A stretch of 64,000 nucleotides of DNA from Geobacter sp. (GTDB taxonomy: Bacteria > Desulfobacterota > Desulfuromonadia > Geobacterales > Geobacteraceae): the NCBI GenBank assembly GCA_003490025.1, contig DNJC01000055.1, positions 62,001 to 126,000 on the forward strand. Direction: 5' to 3'. The notes under the pieces were generated by a model, which searched no databases, had not been told where the DNA came from, and worked only from the letters and a program-made list of their open reading frames with translations. A program made the translations under genes and the position numbers. This document shows, piece after piece, positions 59,655 through 64,000 of the stretch (positions are counted from its first letter, which is position 1; each line of letters opens with the position of its first letter).

Positions 59655-61097
59655 ATGGAAATTTCGCCGCGGCTCTATTTGCTGGATGGGTCAAGTTACA
59701 TCTATCGCGCCTATTATGGCTTCCGGGATATTCTCACTCCCGGCGGGATGCCTGCCAATGCCGTTTTCGGCTTCACAAAAATGCTACTGGACCTCCTGCA
59801 GGAGCATCGCCCCCATTATTTCGCCGTCGTCTTCGACCCTCCCCGCGAACATACCTTCCGCCGCGAAATCTACCCCGCATACAAGGCCCATCGGGACCCC
59901 ACGCCCGAGGATCTGGTTTCCCAACTCCCGTACCTGCGGAAGATCCTGCAGGCCCTCAATATCCCCGCACTGGAAGCTTCCGGGTTTGAGGCGGACGACG
60001 TCATAGCCACCCTGGCGCGCAGGTTCGCCGCGGAAGGAATGGATGTCACGGTCGTCACGGGCGACAAGGACTTGCTGCAGATCGTCACCGACAGGATCGG
60101 CCTCCTGGACACCATGAAGGACAAGCGTTCCGGGCCGCAGGAGGTTTTTGAGCGCTTCGGCGTCCCCCCTGAACTGGTTGCCGATGTTCTGGGACTGGCC
60201 GGCGACACCGGAGACAACATCCCCGGAGTCCCGGGGATAGGGGAGAAGATAGCGGCCAAGCTGGTACAGCAGTTCGGTTCCGTGGAAGGAGTCCTTCAGT
60301 GGAAAAGTCTCGTGAATGGGAAGGCGCGCCGGGAGAGTTTGAGCGTGCATGCCGACCAGGCCCTGCTCTCCAAGCGACTTGCCACCGTCCGGTATGATGT
60401 GCCTGTGGAGGTATCCCTGGCAGATCTGCAGAGCCGGTCACCGAACGTCCGGGAACTGGTGCCGCTGCTTCGCGAGTTGGGATTTGCCGCTTTGGAGGTC
60501 GCCTTCACCCCCCCGCCGCCCGGCGTCGTCGAGATCTACAGCGATGGTTCCGGAAGGGACTCCGGGCCGGGTGGATACGGCGTGATACTGCGCTATGGGG
60601 AGCACGAAAAGGAGTTGAGCGGGTTCGAGCCCAGTTCCACATCGCAGCGCATGGAACTTATTGCGGCGATCAGAGGACTGGAGGCGCTAAATACCCCGAA
60701 GAGGGTGCGTGTCTTCAGCGATTCCCAGTACCTGGTGCGGGGGATGAGCGAATGGCTGCGAGGCTGGATCCGCGCCGGTCGTCTGGAGACACCCGACGCA
60801 CTGAAGAATCAGGATCTCTGGCGTCGGCTTGCGGACCTCTCAGCCAAGCATAAGGTTGACTGGGAATGGGTGGCAGGGCATGCGGGGCATCCGTTCAACG
60901 AGCGTTGCGACAAACTGGCAAAGCGCGCGGCAGAAGAGGGCGCACGCGCCGCCATCCCCCTAACTCCCCCGGTCGACATGGAAAAGGAAGTAGGGGCCAT
61001 TCCGCCTTCCGCCCCTCCTATTCAAGAAGTGCCGGCCCCTTGCACAGAGGATATGGCATTTGATGCAGATGCCGACGGCCAGTTCCGGCTCTGCTAA
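59655..61097 (+). CDS. Fusion of 5'-3' exonuclease (Pol I N-terminal type) and ribonuclease HI
   Basis: A 480-residue protein. Residues about 1-290 are a PIN/FEN-type 5' exonuclease with YLLDGSSYIYRAYYG, EASGFEADDVIATLARRF, VTGDKDLLQIVTDR and GDTGDNIPGVPGIGEKIA, covering the acidic residues and H3TH motif. Residues about 295-440 are an RNase HI domain with Asp in EIYSDGSGRDSGPGG, Glu in QRMELIAAIRGL, Asp in VFSDSQYLVRGMS and Asp in NERCDKLAKRA, so all four catalytic acids are present. A low-complexity tail follows. The pair fits RNA primer or RNA:DNA-hybrid removal. The ATG at 59655 is chosen because GGGAGA is upstream. Confidence 0.92.
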   Translation: MEISPRLYLLDGSSYIYRAYYGFRDILTPGGMPANAVFGFTKMLLDLLQEHRPHYFAVVFDPPREHTFRREIYPAYKAHRDPTPEDLVSQLPYLRKILQALNIPALEASGFEADDVIATLARRFAAEGMDVTVVTGDKDLLQIVTDRIGLLDTMKDKRSGPQEVFERFGVPPELVADVLGLAGDTGDNIPGVPGIGEKIAAKLVQQFGSVEGVLQWKSLVNGKARRESLSVHADQALLSKRLATVRYDVPVEVSLADLQSRSPNVRELVPLLRELGFAALEVAFTPPPPGVVEIYSDGSGRDSGPGGYGVILRYGEHEKELSGFEPSSTSQRMELIAAIRGLEALNTPKRVRVFSDSQYLVRGMSEWLRGWIRAGRLETPDALKNQDLWRRLADLSAKHKVDWEWVAGHAGHPFNERCDKLAKRAAEEGARAAIPLTPPVDMEKEVGAIPPSAPPIQEVPAPCTEDMAFDADADGQFRLC

Positions 61098-61156
61098 TTC
61101 GAAGGTGAAACTCAGGCTACCACCTGCACACCCAGATGCCACAGTTCCCGCTACTT

Positions 61157-61549
61157 TTAAGATCTTTTCTGCGCTACACGTCCGCCGATAGCGAAAGAGA
61201 GCCGGGCCAGACGGCGGTGAGGGAAGCTTGGGTCGATGACCGGGATCCCTTCGCAGCAGGTTACCAGCCCATCGGCCTGGGCTTTGTCAAAGCACTCGTG
61301 GGCTGCGTTTCTGAGCGTGTCGAAGAAGAAGAGGGTTGAAACCATGGCGTTGTAGCAGGAAACTCCCAGCACCTCGTGGGGCTTCAACCCGCAGATGAAA
61401 CCGCCATACGCCACCAGGGCGACAAATGGCGCACTCACCAGTGCCGAATAAAGGGTGAGGGTCGCCCGTGCCCGGATGGCTTCCTTCGTGAGCCGTACTC
61501 CTTCCCAGGGATCTTCCTCGGAATATTCATAATAGTCACGTTCGCGCAC
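61157..61549 (-). CDS. Small membrane protein of unknown function
   Basis: A 130-residue protein with two to three hydrophobic segments (LTLYSALVSAPFVALVAYGG and GVSCYNAMVSTLFFFDT) and a charged N-terminus (RDYYEYSEEDPWEGVRLT). I recognise no family. It starts with GTG behind a GGGGGGTG stretch. It is isolated between the exonuclease-RNase H gene (convergent) and the cytochrome gene (divergent). Confidence 0.55.
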   Translation of the reverse strand: MRERDYYEYSEEDPWEGVRLTKEAIRARATLTLYSALVSAPFVALVAYGGFICGLKPHEVLGVSCYNAMVSTLFFFDTLRNAAHECFDKAQADGLVTCCEGIPVIDPSFPHRRLARLSFAIGGRVAQKRS

Positions 61550-61845
61550 GGTTCACCCCCCATTGCTCCAGTACCTTAGAGTCTCCGTCGGTTTCGTCCA
61601 GTCAATTGTACCGAATCTAACGGGAATCCGAAGTCAATTCGGCCGAATAAGGGACGCTTCACATTTCACGATGAACAGTGAATCCGGTTCGAGACCTCGA
61701 AAGAACTCAGATGATCATAGGCAAACCGGGAAATTCCGGCATGAGGGAGCTTCTCTCGCAGTCTGCCTCCCTTGACATCCAACCGGTTGCTGTTAAAAAC
61801 CTTTCATCCCAAGGCGGGAAGACAACACCCAAAAAGGAGGTATCA
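61550..61845. other. Upstream region of the octahaem cytochrome with a 12-base palindrome
   Basis: No gene is supported. ATTCGGCCGAAT (61637-61648) is a perfect palindrome and may be an operator. The region also holds the leader of the divergent membrane-protein gene. A strong AAGGAGG site sits right before the cytochrome ATG. Confidence 0.5.
61637..61648. promoter_or_regulatory. Perfect 12-base palindrome, possible operator
   Basis: ATTCGGCCGAAT lies about 200 bases upstream of the octahaem cytochrome ATG and 90 bases from the divergent start. Short palindromes occur by chance, so support is modest. Confidence 0.3.
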
Positions 61846-63081
61846 ATGCAAAGAGAATTTCTTAGATGGCTGACGGTTCTACTGACGTTTTCCCTGATCG
61901 CCCTCACGGTTTCTCCGGTCCTCGCGGCGAAGCCGGCAAAGGGGAAGAAGTCTCAATGCATCGTCTGCCACGAGAAGGTGACGCCGGGGATCGTGAAACA
62001 GTTCCTCTCGGGGAAGATGGGGAAGACCCTGGATTGCTCTACCTGCCACGGCTCGTCCCACATGTCCGCGTCGGACGTGGCCAAGGTGAAGCTCCCCACT
62101 CCCGATACCTGCGCACAGTGCCATGCCGAAAGGGTCAAGGAGTACCGGGCCGGCAAGCACTCACTGGCCTGGGCCGCCATGAAGGCGATGCCGATGATCA
62201 CCCACCAGCCTTCCGCAGTAGGTGGCGGGGACCTGAAGGGATGCTCCGCCTGTCACAAGGTCGGCGAGAAGCCCGCCAGCGACCTTATCAGATACGGCAC
62301 CGGCGCCTGCGACTCCTGCCACACCCGCCACAGCTTCTCGGTGAAAGAGGCACGGGACCCGCGCGCCTGCCGGACCTGCCACATGGGGTTCGACCATCCC
62401 CAGTGGGAGATGTGGCAGACCTCCAAGCACGGCACCATTTGGGAGATCGAGCCCACCACGGGGCGCGCACCCACCTGCCAGACCTGCCACATGCCGGACG
62501 GAAAGCATGACGTGTTGACCTCCTGGGGATTCCTGGCGCTGCGGCTGCCGGAAGACGACAAGGAGTGGCTGGCGAACCGGGTTACCATACTGCAGGCGAT
62601 GGGGATTCTCGACGGGAAGGGAAATCCGACCGAGCGTCTGGACGCGGTCAAGGCGGCCAAGGTGGCGCGCCTTGACAAGGAATCCTTCGACAGGGAGCGC
62701 AGCAAGATGCTTACGGCCTGCGCCAAGTGCCATTCCCGCAGCTACGCCGAGGCCAATCTCAAGGCGGGCGACGAGGTGATCCGCGAGGTGGACAAGATCT
62801 TCGCCGATTCCATCCGCACGGTCAAATCGCTCTACGACGACGGCATCCTGAAAAAGCCCGAGGGGTGGAAATACGCTCCCGACCTGCTCCAGTTCTACGA
62901 GGCGAAGAGTTCGGTCGAGCAGGAACTCTACCTGATCTTCCTGGAATATCGGCAGCGGGCCTTCCAGGGGGCGTTCCACGCCAACCCGGATTACATGCAC
63001 TGGTACGGCTGGGCTAAGGTGAAAGAGGCGGCGGCCCGCATCAGGGAGGATGCGGATCAGATGCGGAGGGAGAGAAAGTAG
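61846..63081 (+). CDS. Octahaem HAO-like multihaem cytochrome c
   Basis: A 411-residue exported protein: signal peptide (FLRWLTVLLTFSLIALTVSP) and eight CxxCH haem sites (CIVCH, CSTCH, CAQCH, CSACH, CDSCH, CRTCH, CQTCH, CAKCH). Spacing and the C-terminal NPDYMHWYGWAKV match the octahaem hydroxylamine-oxidoreductase family. In HAO a C-terminal Tyr cross-links the catalytic haem 4; reductive relatives lack it. Whether the Tyr residues near the C-terminus align with it cannot be told by eye. It probably handles nitrite/hydroxylamine, or acts as a periplasmic electron carrier. The ATG has AAGGAGG upstream; a terminator follows. Confidence 0.88.
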   Translation: MQREFLRWLTVLLTFSLIALTVSPVLAAKPAKGKKSQCIVCHEKVTPGIVKQFLSGKMGKTLDCSTCHGSSHMSASDVAKVKLPTPDTCAQCHAERVKEYRAGKHSLAWAAMKAMPMITHQPSAVGGGDLKGCSACHKVGEKPASDLIRYGTGACDSCHTRHSFSVKEARDPRACRTCHMGFDHPQWEMWQTSKHGTIWEIEPTTGRAPTCQTCHMPDGKHDVLTSWGFLALRLPEDDKEWLANRVTILQAMGILDGKGNPTERLDAVKAAKVARLDKESFDRERSKMLTACAKCHSRSYAEANLKAGDEVIREVDKIFADSIRTVKSLYDDGILKKPEGWKYAPDLLQFYEAKSSVEQELYLIFLEYRQRAFQGAFHANPDYMHWYGWAKVKEAAARIREDADQMRRERK

Positions 63082-63589
63082 CGACCATCCGGAAAGGCGG
63101 GGCCTCAAGCCCCGCCTTTTTTGGGAAAATCAGATTCCCACAAGAATATAAACCCTTCCCCCCTCCCCCCGGATCCCCCCTGACGCCGTGGTAAAATCAC
63201 CCAATCTGTCGAATGGACAGCGAGTGCGCTTTCCCTGTGTCCCATGACGCGTGTTGTTGGAAAGGCGTTCCCGCGATTTGGCAGTCTTATCCGGTTATAC
63301 GGCGTTACGACTTCATTCCGACTACCTTTCCCCTCAAAGCCTTATTCGTTTTCTCGGGAAAGCAATCAGCGCCTGCCTGTCGGTCCATCCCCTGGCCCAA
63401 TCGCAAAAACAAGACGTTAAGCCCATCGGTGCGAAACCCCATCTTGCAGAAGTAGAAGTATCGACTCTTTTTTTCGAAAAAAAAGGGACAGGCGGTTGTT
63501 TGCCTGGTGTGGCACAAATCGAGCATGCAGATGGCGCCTTTCCATAAAGGGGGCCGCAAAGGTTCACAGGGAAAGTGCAATTCATTGTT
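63082..63589. other. Intergenic region with terminator and T/A hairpin
   Basis: Besides the terminator, a nearly perfect CTTTTTTTCGAAAAAAAAG palindrome (63467-63485) stands out. No protein is supported here; short frames lack ribosome sites and family likeness. Confidence 0.45.
63093..63122 (+). terminator. Rho-independent terminator after the cytochrome gene
   Basis: An AAAGGCGGGGC/GCCCCGCCTTT stem with a five-base loop is followed by TTTT, starting 12 bases after the stop codon. Confidence 0.9.
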
Positions 63590-64000
63590 ATGGGGATGGA
63601 AGCGATGGGGGACAACTGTTACAGACGGGCAAAAGTTGAAGCGGCTATAGGGGCGATAGCGGCCGACGGCTGTTTCTGCCTCGCCTTTCTGGTGCATCTC
63701 ATGGGCCGCGACTGCGTCCTCGGCATTACCGAATACATGACCATGGGGATCATCGTCTGCGTGTTCCTCACGTCCTGCTGGCTAATTTACGACGACTACT
63801 GGCTGAACCACGCCCGGCTCAACAATGACGTAGTAAAGAAGCTTCGAATCAGGGAACTGCAACGGGGTGCTTCCATCGAGTTTGACGGCAAACAGTACCT
63901 GGTAGACGACATCCACCTTCCGATCGTGGACGGCTACGAGGTGGCAAACCATCTCAAGAGGCACCCCGTCCTTCGGCAGCTCCCGCTGGTGGCGGTGACG
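63590..64000 (+). CDS. Partial membrane protein ending in a receiver-like stretch (truncated by window edge)
   Basis: The frame from about 63590 to the edge gives 137 residues. Two hydrophobic helices (AAIGAIAADGCFCLAFLVHL and MTMGIIVCVFLTSCWLIY) are followed by a charged region, then IHLPIVDGYEVANHLKRHPV and LRQLPLVAVT. The last part matches the alpha3-beta4 part of a response-regulator receiver (LPxMDGYEVA...LPLVAVT). The first half of a receiver is missing, with DD only five to six residues before HLP. The start is uncertain (three in-phase ATGs, none with a clear site). More sequence is needed to decide if this is a shortened or decayed receiver. Confidence 0.5.
   Translation, partial: MGMEAMGDNCYRRAKVEAAIGAIAADGCFCLAFLVHLMGRDCVLGITEYMTMGIIVCVFLTSCWLIYDDYWLNHARLNNDVVKKLRIRELQRGASIEFDGKQYLVDDIHLPIVDGYEVANHLKRHPVLRQLPLVAVT

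Noticed and set aside
61725..61760. Possible GEMM (cyclic dinucleotide) riboswitch upstream of the octahaem cytochrome (GGCAAACCGGGAAATTCCGG)
   Set aside because: The start of the motif is similar, but the second half (GGGNCGCAAAGCC) and the closing helix are not found downstream.

Overview
The window is about 64 kb of GC-rich chromosome from a member of the Geobacteraceae/Geobacterales. That placement is inferred from the mixture of genes: multihaem cytochrome, many PAS-type hybrid histidine kinases, CheX/CheY genes beside flagellar rod genes, a group-3 [NiFe] hydrogenase and a complete citrate lyase cluster. The citrate cluster and general style resemble Citrifermentans/Geomonas-like organisms, but no search was run. 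I saw no rRNA, tRNA, CRISPR array or insertion sequence.

Layout. 1-6.1 kb (minus strand): a sensor kinase, CheY, CheX, a CheX-pseudoreceiver fusion and a TPR protein lead into flgB-flgC behind a good sigma-54 promoter. 6.4-8.5 kb: a small sulfur/redox operon (C_GCAxxG protein, DUF2892, MBL-fold hydrolase, rhodanese). 8.7-14.5 kb: a TolC/MFP/RND efflux operon with an AT-rich operator. 14.6-17.5 kb: a DUF815 ATPase, then a PAP2 phosphatase and methyltransferase behind a promoter-operator that abuts the start codon. 17.5-23 kb: citCD-PPC-citEFXG, a citrate lyase operon with an embedded PPC/DUF296 gene. 23.2-25.8 kb (plus): a three-gene polyprenyl-sugar/lipid glycosyltransferase cassette. 25.9-26.2 kb: a rhodanese with an in-frame UGA that reads best as selenocysteine. 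26.6-32 kb: scattered single genes (hydrolase, carbonic anhydrase, PEBP, a Tc-like unknown, a Cys-rich copper protein, FKBP, CZB). 32.3-35.4 kb: an iron alcohol dehydrogenase coupled to a hybrid kinase.

36.9-43 kb holds the most interesting block. A minus-strand operon encodes CheW, a V4R-like protein, hydrogenase small and large subunits, a 2[4Fe-4S] ferredoxin, a second V4R-like protein homologous to the first, a hydrogenase maturation protease and a soluble chemoreceptor. The genes overlap or nearly touch, so a [NiFe] hydrogenase is apparently co-expressed with chemotaxis-type signalling parts and two small putative sensor proteins. I infer a hydrogen- or redox-sensing system.

43.3-64 kb: a purine-type permease, a proteinase K-like protease, a large hybrid kinase, a DUF2142 membrane protein, an orphan TadE/TadG pair of visibly lower GC behind a near-consensus sigma-70 promoter, a CHASE hybrid kinase, a cyclic-nucleotide-binding protein, a rare 5'-exonuclease/RNase H fusion, an octahaem HAO-like cytochrome, and a partial membrane protein ending in a receiver-like stretch. 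Paired GC-rich palindromes of two sequence types occupy four intergenic gaps.
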